A DNA stretch of 64,000 nt, taken from Leptospira sp. B5-022 (GTDB lineage: Bacteria > Spirochaetota > Leptospiria > Leptospirales > Leptospiraceae). Below are positions 26,165 through 34,878 of this stretch, one piece after another (position 1 is the stretch's first letter; each line of letters opens with the position of its first letter). The translations under genes were made by a program, and so were the position numbers. Below the pieces are notes generated by a model. The model saw only the letters and a list, made by a program, of their open reading frames with translations. It was not told the DNA's origin and did no database searches. The stretch lies in NCBI RefSeq assembly GCF_000347035.1, contig NZ_ANIJ01000006.1, positions 62,001 to 126,000 on the forward strand, written 5' to 3'.

Positions 26165-27628
26165 TTAATCGCATTTTAAAATAGTATCCCTGAAAGAGGA
26201 CCAAACCTGTTTGGGAGAATGTCCCAACCATCTTGCATCCGTGTATTTTCTGTTTTCCCAGAGCGTCTTTCGGCTATTATCTAAAACGTAGTCCCAAAGC
26301 CTTTCGCTGATGGATGAATTTCTATAAATTGCAAACCGATCATAAACTTCTTCGGGAAAACCTTCCGAAGGAAAAGAGATCAAAATATCAAATTGATTTT
26401 GGGAAACGATTTCCTGATCTTTAACTTTCAGTTTTGTCCATTTTTGGTCTTGTTCGATTATATTATGGAATCCGAATGTTTCTAAGTCGGTTGGTCGTTT
26501 TAGTTTTCCGATCAAATAATAATTCTCATCCCTTTGATAAAGGATGGCTCCGCCGATACGACCTAAATACCGGATTTTTTCATCCGATCGTAATTCGGAG
26601 ATCTGAACTTCCTTTTTTTGCGGAGAAGATCCCAAAAATTGTAATACTTTTATTGCGGTGGAAACGGAAGAATCTTGGCTTTCGACTGTTTCTTCTTTTT
26701 CTTGCTCGAATACGGTAGTACTTGTTCGTACGAACGCACCTTGTATTTTAGTAATATTTAAATTAGGGAAAGGTGATTCTTTCGGTATTCTACTTGCCAG
26801 ATCGTTTTCCGTTCTTAAGGAAACGGCTCTGTTTTGTCCTGGTTTCAGTGACCCGTCTTCTAAAGAGTATTTATTTCCGTAACCTCTCGGAGTTACAAAA
26901 AATCCTTCATAAACGAATGATTGAGAAGATCCGATGATCACGGTCGTATTCATCCCGATCTCGAATTCCAAAAAATGATCCAGATCGGAAAATTGAATAT
27001 TCTCCTGTCTGCGATATGCGCTCTTTACGAGTGCTACAGGTGTGGTTCCTGGTCTGTATTTTTTTATGATACGAGCTGCTTCAACAATTTGTCTTTGCCT
27101 TCTGCCGGAGGCCGGATTGTATAGATTGATCACGAAATCTCCTTTAGCAGCCGACTCGATCCTGTTTTCGATCACAGTCCAAGGAGTCAAAAGATCCGAG
27201 AGTGAGATCCTTGCGGAGTCGTGAATCATCGGAGCTCCTACAAGAGATCCACAAGAGCTGTCCGCGCTGATCCCAGGGATCATTTTTATCTCGGGAGAGT
27301 CTCCTTTCTTCCAACCTGTTTTTTTTAAAACTTCGAAGACGAGACCTGCCATTCCATATACGCCTGCGTCTCCAGAAGAGATCAATGTTACCGTTTGTCC
27401 CGATTTCGCGGACTCCACTGCAGTTTGCGCACGAGCGATCTCTTCCGTCATACCTGTGCGAGTGACTTGTTTTCCGCTCAAATGATGTTTTACTAGATTG
27501 ATATAAGTAGTGTATCCTATTATGGAGTCCGCTTCCTTGATGGCGGATAATGCAGCAGGAGTAATATGAGAATCGTTTCCTGGGCCGATCCCTACGATAT
27601 TCAATTTTCCTTTTGGAGTTTCGTTCAT
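26165..27628 (-). CDS. cbiH: (Cobalt-)precorrin-3B C17-methyltransferase CbiH with C-terminal extension
   Basis: Residues 1-250 are a precorrin methyltransferase: IVGIGPGNDSHITPAA, SSGDAGVYGMAGL, MIPGISADSSCGSLVGAP and INLYNPASGRRQRQI, the last typical of CobJ/CbiH, which methylates C17 and contracts the ring. Residues about 251-487 form an extension with no recognised domain. It includes IRYLGRIGGAILYQRDENYYLIG (split around 345-367) and a Trp-rich C-terminus (WDYVLDN, WENRKYTDARWLG, VWSSF). The Bacillus megaterium CbiH60 extension is known to bind a [4Fe-4S] cluster, but this one has a single Cys, second from the end, so it is not the same. It overlaps cbiG by ATGA. Confidence 0.92.
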   Translation of the reverse strand: MNETPKGKLNIVGIGPGNDSHITPAALSAIKEADSIIGYTTYINLVKHHLSGKQVTRTGMTEEIARAQTAVESAKSGQTVTLISSGDAGVYGMAGLVFEVLKKTGWKKGDSPEIKMIPGISADSSCGSLVGAPMIHDSARISLSDLLTPWTVIENRIESAAKGDFVINLYNPASGRRQRQIVEAARIIKKYRPGTTPVALVKSAYRRQENIQFSDLDHFLEFEIGMNTTVIIGSSQSFVYEGFFVTPRGYGNKYSLEDGSLKPGQNRAVSLRTENDLASRIPKESPFPNLNITKIQGAFVRTSTTVFEQEKEETVESQDSSVSTAIKVLQFLGSSPQKKEVQISELRSDEKIRYLGRIGGAILYQRDENYYLIGKLKRPTDLETFGFHNIIEQDQKWTKLKVKDQEIVSQNQFDILISFPSEGFPEEVYDRFAIYRNSSISERLWDYVLDNSRKTLWENRKYTDARWLGHSPKQVWSSFRDTILKCD

Positions 27629-28779
27629 ATTTTCTCCAAAATTACGGGGTGGTGTTCCGATCTCGCTGCAAATGGGATCCTTGCAATTGCGACCGTTAGG
27701 TTTTTTCCACCTTCCGTTTCTTTGTATTTTTGTTTTGTTACGAGTAATTTTTCGGATCCGGAGAGAAGAAGGGCGGCAGCCTCGCTTACGGAGCGAGTCC
27801 CCACATATTCGGAAGCAGCTTTAGAAATTTCTGAAATTCCCTCCACCTGGTCCAATTTTTCGGGAGAGAAGGTTCTGAATTCCCATCCATACTTTTCCGA
27901 AATTTCTAAGAATGCCGGTTCTTCTTTTTTGGCATCTACGCTTGCAATTGCCTTTATACTATCCAATGATAAATTATATTCTTTTAATACTTTTACGATC
28001 CCATTTTCTACAATATCAGTCGGAATTCCTTTATCGCAACCTAATCCTAAAACCAACGATTTAGGTCTGTATATCACCGAATTGGAATATATTTCCGGCG
28101 TTTCGATTTTGATATCCGTTCTATCGCTTGCGATCAGGAGGATCTCATAATCTTTCGGATCAACATATTCTAAACTGGAAGAATATTCTATTCCCTTGGG
28201 TAAATCTTTTTCCAAGGGCCAAAAATTCGGCTCACCTGTTTCCTGTACGAACATTACTTTAGTTTCATTTACTACTGCGGCACAAGCCCTAGTAACGTTT
28301 CTGTCTTGGTCTTCCAAACTCCAACCTAGTTCTCTTCCTAAAATATCCACAGTCAAAGTCCCTGAAACATCCGAAGCGGTTGTGATTACCGGAATATTCT
28401 CCAATAGACCGGAAATTTTCTGGGTAAAAAAATTGCCTCTTCCTACATGACCCGACAAAACACAGATCGTAAACTTTGCTTGGTCATCTATACAAAGAAC
28501 AGCAGGGTCCGTTTTTTTACTGACCAAAAGAGGGGAGATCATTCGCACTACTGCACCCACACTGATCGCAAAAATATGGCAATCGTATTCCATAAAAGTT
28601 TCTCTCAACGTGGGTTCCATCGGGAGACTCAAAAGTTTGGATCCCTTAGGAGCTTCCGAGATAAATTTGGGAGAAACGAATAGATCCGCTCCCTTTAAGG
28701 AATGGAATAGTTCTTTCCCGGTTTTCATACCGTGTTTTGTGATTACATAGATCGCATAAGGTTTTCTACTCTGAATCAT
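27625..28779 (-). CDS. cbiG: Cobalt-precorrin-5A hydrolase CbiG
   Basis: A 384-residue protein with the three CbiG segments: an N-terminal domain with AISVGAVVRMISPLLVSKKTD (about 75-95), a middle part with VLSGHVGRGNFFTQKI and PVITTASDVSGTLTVD, and a C-terminal domain starting LVLGLGCDKGIP and running to VTKQKY. CbiG opens the delta-lactone of cobalt-precorrin-5A and releases acetaldehyde, a step found only in the anaerobic route. The usual SGHVGGAN reads SGHVGRGN here. The start overlaps the end of cbiL by 14 bp. Confidence 0.93.
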   Translation of the reverse strand: MIQSRKPYAIYVITKHGMKTGKELFHSLKGADLFVSPKFISEAPKGSKLLSLPMEPTLRETFMEYDCHIFAISVGAVVRMISPLLVSKKTDPAVLCIDDQAKFTICVLSGHVGRGNFFTQKISGLLENIPVITTASDVSGTLTVDILGRELGWSLEDQDRNVTRACAAVVNETKVMFVQETGEPNFWPLEKDLPKGIEYSSSLEYVDPKDYEILLIASDRTDIKIETPEIYSNSVIYRPKSLVLGLGCDKGIPTDIVENGIVKVLKEYNLSLDSIKAIASVDAKKEEPAFLEISEKYGWEFRTFSPEKLDQVEGISEISKAASEYVGTRSVSEAAALLLSGSEKLLVTKQKYKETEGGKNLTVAIARIPFAARSEHHPVILEKI

Positions 28780-29533
28780 CCAAAATACCCCTTAAGACGC
28801 CTTTCCTTCTTCGGATAGAAATGATAACCATGGAGAAATAATCGCAGTTTTCGTTCTTGATGGACTCTAGATCTTTTACGATCCTCTGGCGATCTGTGGT
28901 TCCATAAGAAACATAAGTTGCATTTTCTAGAATATTCTGCTCTTTTAATATTCTTATCAGTTCTGGGACCACCTGTCCTACTTTTGTCAGTACGATCGTA
29001 TCAAAATCTTGGATCAGTTTCTCCAGATCCTCCAACCCATAGGTCGCAGGAAGAACGCAGAATCTTTCTCTACCGTCTGCAAGCGGAGTGAGTAAACTCG
29101 CGGGGATCGCAGTAATGGAAGAAACCGCCGGAACAATTTCCATTTCTATTCCTGGCCATCTTTCCGGAGCTTCTTCTAACAGGTAACTCCAAGAACTGTA
29201 TACGGAAGGATCTCCTTGCGTGATGAAAGCAACATCCAAACCTTTTTCCAGTCGAACGCCTATTTCCTTGAACGCTTTATCCCAAGCCGGAACTAAGATG
29301 CTCGGATCTTTGGTCATCGGAAAATGTAAGAATAACTTTTCTTGAGATTCATTTTCTTGAACGATAGGAGAGCATACTCTCCAAGAGAAAGACGGCAGAG
29401 ATTCGCTGCTTTTTGGAATGGCAAGCACTGCTACACTGTTCAGGACATGGACCGCCCTAAGAGTGATTAAGTCGGTCGCGCCGGGACCGACTCCGACTCC
29501 GTATAATTTCCCGTATGTAGTTTTTACAGTCAT
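28766..29533 (-). CDS. cbiL: (Cobalt-)precorrin-2 C20-methyltransferase CbiL
   Basis: SAM-dependent methyltransferase of 255 residues with YGVGVGPGATDLITLRAV at the N-terminus, AFITQGDPSVYSSWSYL in the middle and EIVPAVSSITAIPASL, matching CobI/CbiL. It methylates C20 of (cobalt-)factor II/precorrin-2 after CbiX has inserted cobalt. Length is typical. It lies eight bases after cbiET and overlaps cbiG. Confidence 0.94.
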   Translation of the reverse strand: MTVKTTYGKLYGVGVGPGATDLITLRAVHVLNSVAVLAIPKSSESLPSFSWRVCSPIVQENESQEKLFLHFPMTKDPSILVPAWDKAFKEIGVRLEKGLDVAFITQGDPSVYSSWSYLLEEAPERWPGIEMEIVPAVSSITAIPASLLTPLADGRERFCVLPATYGLEDLEKLIQDFDTIVLTKVGQVVPELIRILKEQNILENATYVSYGTTDRQRIVKDLESIKNENCDYFSMVIISIRRRKGVLRGILDDSE

Positions 29534-29541
29534 AAAATGTA

Positions 29542-30768
29542 TTAAGATTTCCTAATTTTAAAAATATGGATCGGATTTAATGCCTCATATCTGAGATAAT
29601 CCGCGAGTTTTTGACCTCGGGATATATTGATGAGGGTCACCTCCGGGATCAGGTCCATATCCCTGAATGTTTTGTAAGCCTCGGAAACATTGTCTAAGGT
29701 GATTGCATTCGCCACCAAACATCCGCCGGGATTTAATCTTTCCCAAGAAAGTTCCAGGATCTCTTTCATATTACCCTTGGAACCTCCCACAAAAACGCAG
29801 TCGGGGGAGGGAAGATCTTGTAATGCTTGAGGAGCTTTTCCATGTATTAAGAAAACATTATCTGTTTTATGGCTGAGAATATTCTGTTCGCAGATCTCTA
29901 TTCCTTCCGGATCTACTTCGATCGCGTACACTTTTCCTTCTCTGGCGATCCTGGCTGCTTCGATCGAAACCGCTCCTGAGCCCGCTCCAATATCCCAAAC
30001 TAAGGAATCCGGGCGGATCTCTAATGCGGAAAGAGAAAGGATCCTGACTTCTTTTTTGGTGATCAGTCCTTTTTTAGGAAGACGTTTCGCATATTCTTCT
30101 TCTCCTAAAAAAGGAAGAAGTGGGGAAGGTTTCCAATTCGGATCTTTTCTGAGAAGGATCAACACGTTTAAGTCGGAAATATCGGAGGTCCCAGCCAAAG
30201 TTTCTAATTCGAATTCACGGACCTTCTCCTCTTTTCCACCCAGGTTCTCACATACGAACGCTTTCCAGTCTGTTTCAGAATAATGTAATAGATACTCTGC
30301 GATCTTGGAAGGAGAGTTGGTCTCGTCAGTGAGACAGGCAACCTTGGAAATACTTTGCAATTTCGTAATGAATCCGTAGAACGACCTACCGTGAAGAGAA
30401 AGAAAGGAGGCATCGTCCCATTTGACCCCGATCTTAGAAAAAGCGTTTTGGACGGAACTTGGTGCCGGGATAAATTCCACATGATCCTTTCCTACTTTTT
30501 TTAAGATCAGATTTCCGATCCCGAAAAATAGCGGATCTCCAGAGGCAAGAACGCATATCGTATGCTCCGCGGAAAGTTCAGCAATCTTCTCCGCTGTGCG
30601 AGCAACGTCATTTTTGATGACGATCCTTTCTCCGTCAAATTGAGGGAAAAAATCCAGATGTCTTTCTCCTCCTGCAAGTACTCTTGCTCTTGCTACTGCA
30701 CCCATTGCTTTGCTGGACAGTCCGACACAACCGTCGTCGCCTATCCCTATAACGGTTACCGCTTTCAA
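29542..30768 (-). CDS. cbiET: CbiE-CbiT fusion (precorrin-6/7 methyltransferase-decarboxylase)
   Basis: A two-domain protein of 408 residues. The CbiE half (1-190; VTVIGIGDDGCVGLSSKA, VLASGDPLFFGIG, IPAPSSVQNAFSKIG) methylates C5. The CbiT half (about 215-408; LITKKEVRILSLSAL, DIGAGSGAVSIEAAR, FVGGSKGNMKEIL) decarboxylates ring C and methylates C15. The start is TTG, forming a TTGA overlap with the cbiC stop, with GGAG eight bases upstream. A longer frame extends 88 codons further upstream but would translate the end of cbiC out of frame into an Arg/Cys-rich sequence, so it is rejected. Confidence 0.93.
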   Translation of the reverse strand: MKAVTVIGIGDDGCVGLSSKAMGAVARARVLAGGERHLDFFPQFDGERIVIKNDVARTAEKIAELSAEHTICVLASGDPLFFGIGNLILKKVGKDHVEFIPAPSSVQNAFSKIGVKWDDASFLSLHGRSFYGFITKLQSISKVACLTDETNSPSKIAEYLLHYSETDWKAFVCENLGGKEEKVREFELETLAGTSDISDLNVLILLRKDPNWKPSPLLPFLGEEEYAKRLPKKGLITKKEVRILSLSALEIRPDSLVWDIGAGSGAVSIEAARIAREGKVYAIEVDPEGIEICEQNILSHKTDNVFLIHGKAPQALQDLPSPDCVFVGGSKGNMKEILELSWERLNPGGCLVANAITLDNVSEAYKTFRDMDLIPEVTLINISRGQKLADYLRYEALNPIHIFKIRKS

Positions 30769-31433
30769 AATTTTTTCTCCGTTGAAAGAAGTAAAAGTGC
30801 ATGTATGATGGATACCGCGATCGTACTTCCTCCTTTTCTTCCTCTTGTAAGTATGTATGGTATGGAATAATCGGATTGGAATTTGATATCCAATAACGCT
30901 TCTTTGGATTCTGCTGCGGAAACAAATCCTACAGGAACTCCTATCACGAGAGCGGGGCGGATATCTTCTTCTTGCACGAGTCTTACGATCTCCAAAAGAG
31001 CAGTGGGAGCATTTCCGATCGCAATCACACATCCATTCAAAAGTCCTAAACTAGAAGCCTTGCGCATAGACTCGATTGCTCTTGTGGAATTATTTTCTTT
31101 AGCTCTTTGGATCACCTCCGGATCGCTAATAAAACTATATGTTTTACAACCGTAAGCATCCAAACGTTCACTGTTTAAACCCGCAATGATCATCTGAACA
31201 TCACAAATGATCGGGCATCCGTTCTTCAGGGCTTGGATGCCGTGACGGATCGCGTTTTCATGGATCTTCGTTAGATCCTTGTATTCAAAATCGGCGGTAG
31301 CATGTATGATCCTTCTGACAACTTCCCAATCTCCCGGTGGATGTGAATGATGTCCTGCTTCTTCATCGATGATCGCAAAAGAATTATTTTCGATCTCCCT
31401 TCCCAAGGAAGTCATTTGCCGCATATCATTCAT
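30765..31433 (-). CDS. cbiC: (Cobalt-)precorrin-8 methylmutase CbiC
   Basis: Precorrin-8X methylmutase of 222 residues. The catalytic histidine is H44 in RRIIHATADFEY. Further conserved stretches are KNGCPIICDVQMI, GNAPTALLEIVRL and PVGFVSAAESKEAL. It moves the methyl group from C11 to C12 to make (cobalt-)hydrogenobyrinate-type product, the last ring-modifying step before amidation. It overlaps cbiD by 8 bp and cbiET by 4 bp. Confidence 0.95.
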   Translation of the reverse strand: MNDMRQMTSLGREIENNSFAIIDEEAGHHSHPPGDWEVVRRIIHATADFEYKDLTKIHENAIRHGIQALKNGCPIICDVQMIIAGLNSERLDAYGCKTYSFISDPEVIQRAKENNSTRAIESMRKASSLGLLNGCVIAIGNAPTALLEIVRLVQEEDIRPALVIGVPVGFVSAAESKEALLDIKFQSDYSIPYILTRGRKGGSTIAVSIIHALLLLSTEKKF

Positions 31434-32538
31434 TTGTCGCTTCTCCTTTGATTCCCCAGCCTTCCGGAGCCTCGAATTTTCCTAAAAGAGTTCCATCAAA
31501 ATCCACCATATAAGTGGAAACTCGTAAGCCTAATCCGTGTTTGGAACAATTTTGCGAAACGATCTCGCAGATCCTAGTGGTGATATAAAAATGTCCGGAT
31601 TCTTTACAAATATCTAATACATGTCTTGCTGTATTCGCCGCTTCTATACTGGAACAAATAGTCTCCGGGATCTCCAAGGATCTTGCTATATTTGCGAGCA
31701 TCTTCGTGTTTACGGAGGAGCCGCCTCTATGTGTCATCATGACGCCGTCAGCCATCTTGGAAAGTTTTCCGATCATACCTACAATGACCACATGATGGAT
31801 ATCTTCTTTGATCGCGGTCTTGATCCCAGTTCCTATAAAGTCTCCAACTTGTATAAATGCGATCTCGTTCATATTAGGAAGAAGGTCCATTGCGAATTTT
31901 TCTGACTTTCCTCCGGTAGTTAAAACGATAGATTGTTCTCCATATTCTCTCGCGACCTGTATCGCCTGTATTACGCTTGCCTTATATGCCGCGGTGGAAT
32001 ACGGTTTTACGATCCCGGTAGTACCTAATATTGAGATACCGCCGATCAATCCAAGACGTTCGTTCATCGTTTTTTTGGCCATCTCTTGGCCGCCAGGAAC
32101 GCTGATGGTCACTTCTGCGCCTGAAAATGCGGAACCTATCAGTTCTTCTAATATCATTTCCGTAATATTCTTTCTAGGAACGGGATTGATTGCAGGTTCT
32201 CCGATCTCCAATCCGAGTCCCGCTTTTGTGACGACCGCTACTCCTTCTCCACCTTTTAATACGATCTTGTTCTCTTGATTTAGTTTTACTTCTGCAGTTA
32301 ACTCCGCTCCGTGAGTACAATCCGGATCATCTCCTGCGTCCTTGATGATACTACAAACAGCAGTATTTTCCGAGATCTCGCAACGTTTCAGTTCGAAGGT
32401 GACTTTTCTTTTGTTTGGAAGAGTAGTTTCAATTTCTCTAATGGCCTGGCCTAAGATAAGGACCCGAGTCGCCGCTTTTGCAGCTGCAGCGGAGCAAGCG
32501 CCGGTAGTAAATCCTTCTCTTAGCTCCTTGGTTGCCAT
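31426..32538 (-). CDS. cbiD: Cobalt-precorrin-5B C1-methyltransferase CbiD
   Basis: A 370-residue protein with the CbiD opening REGFTTGACSAAAAKAA, then SIIKDAGDDPDCTHGAEL, PAINPVPRKNI, LGLIGGISILGTTGIVKPYS and IVLTTGGKSEKFA. CbiD methylates C1 in the anaerobic pathway only and has no counterpart in the oxygen-dependent route, where CobF does the job. It is therefore the strongest single marker of pathway type here. It begins one base before the flavin reductase stop. Confidence 0.96.
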   Translation of the reverse strand: MATKELREGFTTGACSAAAAKAATRVLILGQAIREIETTLPNKRKVTFELKRCEISENTAVCSIIKDAGDDPDCTHGAELTAEVKLNQENKIVLKGGEGVAVVTKAGLGLEIGEPAINPVPRKNITEMILEELIGSAFSGAEVTISVPGGQEMAKKTMNERLGLIGGISILGTTGIVKPYSTAAYKASVIQAIQVAREYGEQSIVLTTGGKSEKFAMDLLPNMNEIAFIQVGDFIGTGIKTAIKEDIHHVVIVGMIGKLSKMADGVMMTHRGGSSVNTKMLANIARSLEIPETICSSIEAANTARHVLDICKESGHFYITTRICEIVSQNCSKHGLGLRVSTYMVDFDGTLLGKFEAPEGWGIKGEATNE

Positions 32539-33294
32539 TTAAACTCCGAGACTTGCGACCGGTGAAGGATTTCTTTGAGTGTTAAAGAATGCTTCCATTC
32601 CGATCCTGGATTCTAATGTCCCTAAACGAATTAGTTCGGATCTTACTTCCCTTAAAATATTTCCATCCCCGCTTAAAAATGCGTTCTCCGGGACAGTACA
32701 GTCTCCCAAAATCGATTTCAAAATTTCTAATACAGCGGAAATCCGATCCGGATCGGAAATAGAAGGGATCTGGAATATATTCGGAAAATTGGAAATACCC
32801 GAGAGGAGATTCTTTAATACTTTTTCAGAAAGAAAGTCCTCCTCTTTAGTTTTGAACCAGACTGTTATTGTGCTATCCAAACGGTCCGAGAATTTTTTGG
32901 AAAGAAGAAGTCCCGCAAGAGAAGTGATGCCGGTATCCGTTGCCAGAATGAGAGAAAAACCCGGAGTAGGCCATGTCGGATCTCCTACAAATTTTCCCCA
33001 AGGACCTGAATATTCCAGTTCTGCTCCTAATTCTAATTTCGGTAAAATACTGGAAGCCTTTCCGGTCCCTAAACGTTTCAGGCAGATCTGGAAAGAACCC
33101 GTTTTAGAATCGGAAGATAAAATGGAATAAGCCCTTTTGATGGATTTTCCATCGGCATCGTTACCTAGATTTAGGATAACGTATTGTCCGCCTACAAACT
33201 CAAAAGCGGAACCGTCCGATCTTTCAAAACGGTATAAATCCGAAGAAGCACTTATATTTTCTTTATGAACTAATTTGAGAAATTTTTGGCCCAA
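32539..33294 (-). CDS. Ferredoxin-NADP reductase-like flavoprotein in cobalamin operon
   Basis: A 251-residue FAD/NAD(P)-binding oxidoreductase of the ferredoxin reductase fold. The FAD-binding motif is RAYSILS (54-60) after GGQYVILNL, and the pyridine-nucleotide domain begins LILATDTGITSLAGLLLS (about 117-134). The C-terminus keeps ENAFLSGDGNILREV. It has no Fe-S motif. It could reduce cobalt for adenosylation (CobR-like role), deliver electrons to the CbiX ferredoxin, or replace the missing precorrin-6A reductase CbiJ/CobK, which no gene here otherwise supplies. It sits directly upstream of cbiD. The reductase fold is seen; the role is inference. Confidence 0.85.
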   Translation of the reverse strand: MGQKFLKLVHKENISASSDLYRFERSDGSAFEFVGGQYVILNLGNDADGKSIKRAYSILSSDSKTGSFQICLKRLGTGKASSILPKLELGAELEYSGPWGKFVGDPTWPTPGFSLILATDTGITSLAGLLLSKKFSDRLDSTITVWFKTKEEDFLSEKVLKNLLSGISNFPNIFQIPSISDPDRISAVLEILKSILGDCTVPENAFLSGDGNILREVRSELIRLGTLESRIGMEAFFNTQRNPSPVASLGV

Positions 33295-33303
33295 GGTTTC
33301 CTC

Positions 33304-33678
33304 CTAAGAAGGGTAGATCTCATGCACAAAATCATGCATTTCTTCCAGATCTAGGTATAAGGTTTGAAAGGCTTTGGCGGAATTTTTCAGATCCAATTCC
33401 ACTTTTTTAGTAAGAATGAGTAGAGAGGTATAATATCCCGATTTAGGATCTACTGTAGAAAGTCCCGAAATTTTTTGTTCTAACTCTACCAAACTCGCTT
33501 CGAAAAATCGGATCAAGTCCTCAAAGTTATTCGCATTCGTCAAAGATTGGATCGGCCCGGGAGAAAAAAGGGCCTCCGGTCCTATTTCATTTTTTTCATG
33601 TTGGATAACGGATTCGTCCTTGATACCGAGAACATTCATCATTCCTAATCTTAAAGCCGCAATTTCATGACACGCCAT
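33304..33678 (-). CDS. DUF3209-like small protein of cobalamin operon
   Basis: A 124-residue, mostly helical, soluble protein opening MACHEIAALRLGMMNVLGI, which I recognise as the DUF3209 type; the C-H-E at residues 3-5 could bind a metal. It ends HDFVHEIYPS. There is no signal peptide. It lies between the CbiX-ferredoxin fusion (nine bases) and the flavin reductase (nine bases), a position suggesting a role in cobalt insertion or electron transfer. No activity is known to me for this family. Confidence 0.75.
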   Translation of the reverse strand: MACHEIAALRLGMMNVLGIKDESVIQHEKNEIGPEALFSPGPIQSLTNANNFEDLIRFFEASLVELEQKISGLSTVDPKSGYYTSLLILTKKVELDLKNSAKAFQTLYLDLEEMHDFVHEIYPS

Positions 33679-33687
33679 ACTCTATTC

Positions 33688-34878
33688 CTATTGCATAATA
33701 TTATCAACTAAACGAGAAACCAATCGATCCTGCAAAAGATGTTCCGAAACAAGATCCTCTGCATCCTCTACACTTACTTTTTGATACCAAACTCCGTCCG
33801 GATAGACAACCACTACGGGACCTTCTCCGCATCTTCCCATACAGGAAGAGCGGGATATTTTAAAATCCAAATGCCTGTCGTTTGATTTTAAAATGGATCT
33901 CATACGAGCGACTAAGGCGGAACTTCCTTTGCTTGCGCAGTCTATATTCTCACAAACAAATATATGTTTTTGTAAATTACGATGAGGGAATAAATGAGGA
34001 GCCGCTTGGTTATGAGTTTCCAGATGACGGATACTCCAAAGAAGAGCCTTCAATCCTCCCACTTTTTTGGAAAGACCCGGAAGCTGAGCTCTATATTCGC
34101 ATGTATCGCATGGAAGGGAAAATTTTCCGGATATACAATCTTGTATTCTTTCATCCATGACGGAGAATAGTTCCGGATCGGGACCTAGATAAGAAGAGAG
34201 TTCCGTTTTGATCCATGGAAATTTTTCCGAAAAATTTTGTACCAAGGAAGAGATCTTTTGGATCAGTTTTCCTCCGAATAAAAAGTAGGGGACCACCAGA
34301 AGTTTTTCCGGTCTTAATTTGGAAGCCATCTCCAAAGTTTCCGGAAGTAGGGGGCTGGTGATCCCTATGAAGGAAGGAAGAACAAAGGAGAAATAATTTC
34401 CTTCTTGGAATAAACGAACTGTTTTATAAAAATCACCGTTTGCATCCGGATCGGAGGAACCCCTATTAACGATGATCACTCCGGTTTTAGAGGATTGTTC
34501 TTGGCTTAGAGGTATACATTCTTCCGCACGTTTTCTCAGTAAGGATACCATTTTAGAATGGATGCCTAAACTATTCGCAATTTTAAAAATATGGCCCGGA
34601 AACTCGGATTTGATCTTATCCAGAACGATCGGAATATCGTTTTTGATATGACCGGAAGTGTATAAAAATAAGGGAAATATTATAATATTAGAATATTCTT
34701 CGCCAAGATCCCTAAGAGCGGTTTCTATATCCGGTTTTGCAAGTTCCACATAGGCATGGGAAATTTTCAGGTCCGGACGAGTGAGCGAATAGGCCTCCAC
34801 TAAGGAAACGAATTCCAAATTGGAATTTTCCTCCCTGCTTCCATGACCAAGTACCAGAACCGCAATTTTAGGTTTCAT
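33688..34878 (-). CDS. cbiX: CbiX-type cobaltochelatase fused to thioredoxin-like ferredoxin
   Basis: A 396-residue fusion. Residues 1-250 hold two class II chelatase halves: LVLGHGSREENS with H12, LFLYTSGHIKND with H77, and a second half from about 131 (GVIIVNRGSSDPDANGD). It inserts Co(II) into sirohydrochlorin at the pathway start. A CxxC pair (C257, C260 in CDTCEYR) follows. The C-terminal part (about 304-396) is a thioredoxin-fold [2Fe-2S] ferredoxin with C309, C314, C346 and C350 (FVCENIDC, SSCMGRCGEGPVVVVYPDG). The second chelatase half lacks the GHG histidine. The ferredoxin could serve redox steps of the pathway. It overlaps cbtA by 4 bp. Confidence 0.92.
   Translation of the reverse strand: MKPKIAVLVLGHGSREENSNLEFVSLVEAYSLTRPDLKISHAYVELAKPDIETALRDLGEEYSNIIIFPLFLYTSGHIKNDIPIVLDKIKSEFPGHIFKIANSLGIHSKMVSLLRKRAEECIPLSQEQSSKTGVIIVNRGSSDPDANGDFYKTVRLFQEGNYFSFVLPSFIGITSPLLPETLEMASKLRPEKLLVVPYFLFGGKLIQKISSLVQNFSEKFPWIKTELSSYLGPDPELFSVMDERIQDCISGKFSLPCDTCEYRAQLPGLSKKVGGLKALLWSIRHLETHNQAAPHLFPHRNLQKHIFVCENIDCASKGSSALVARMRSILKSNDRHLDFKISRSSCMGRCGEGPVVVVYPDGVWYQKVSVEDAEDLVSEHLLQDRLVSRLVDNIMQ

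Noticed and set aside
30769..31032. 88-codon upstream extension of the cbiET frame
   Set aside because: It overlaps cbiC in another frame, is rich in Arg and Cys unlike any CbiE, and the TTG with TTGA overlap and GGAG upstream gives a family-matching start.
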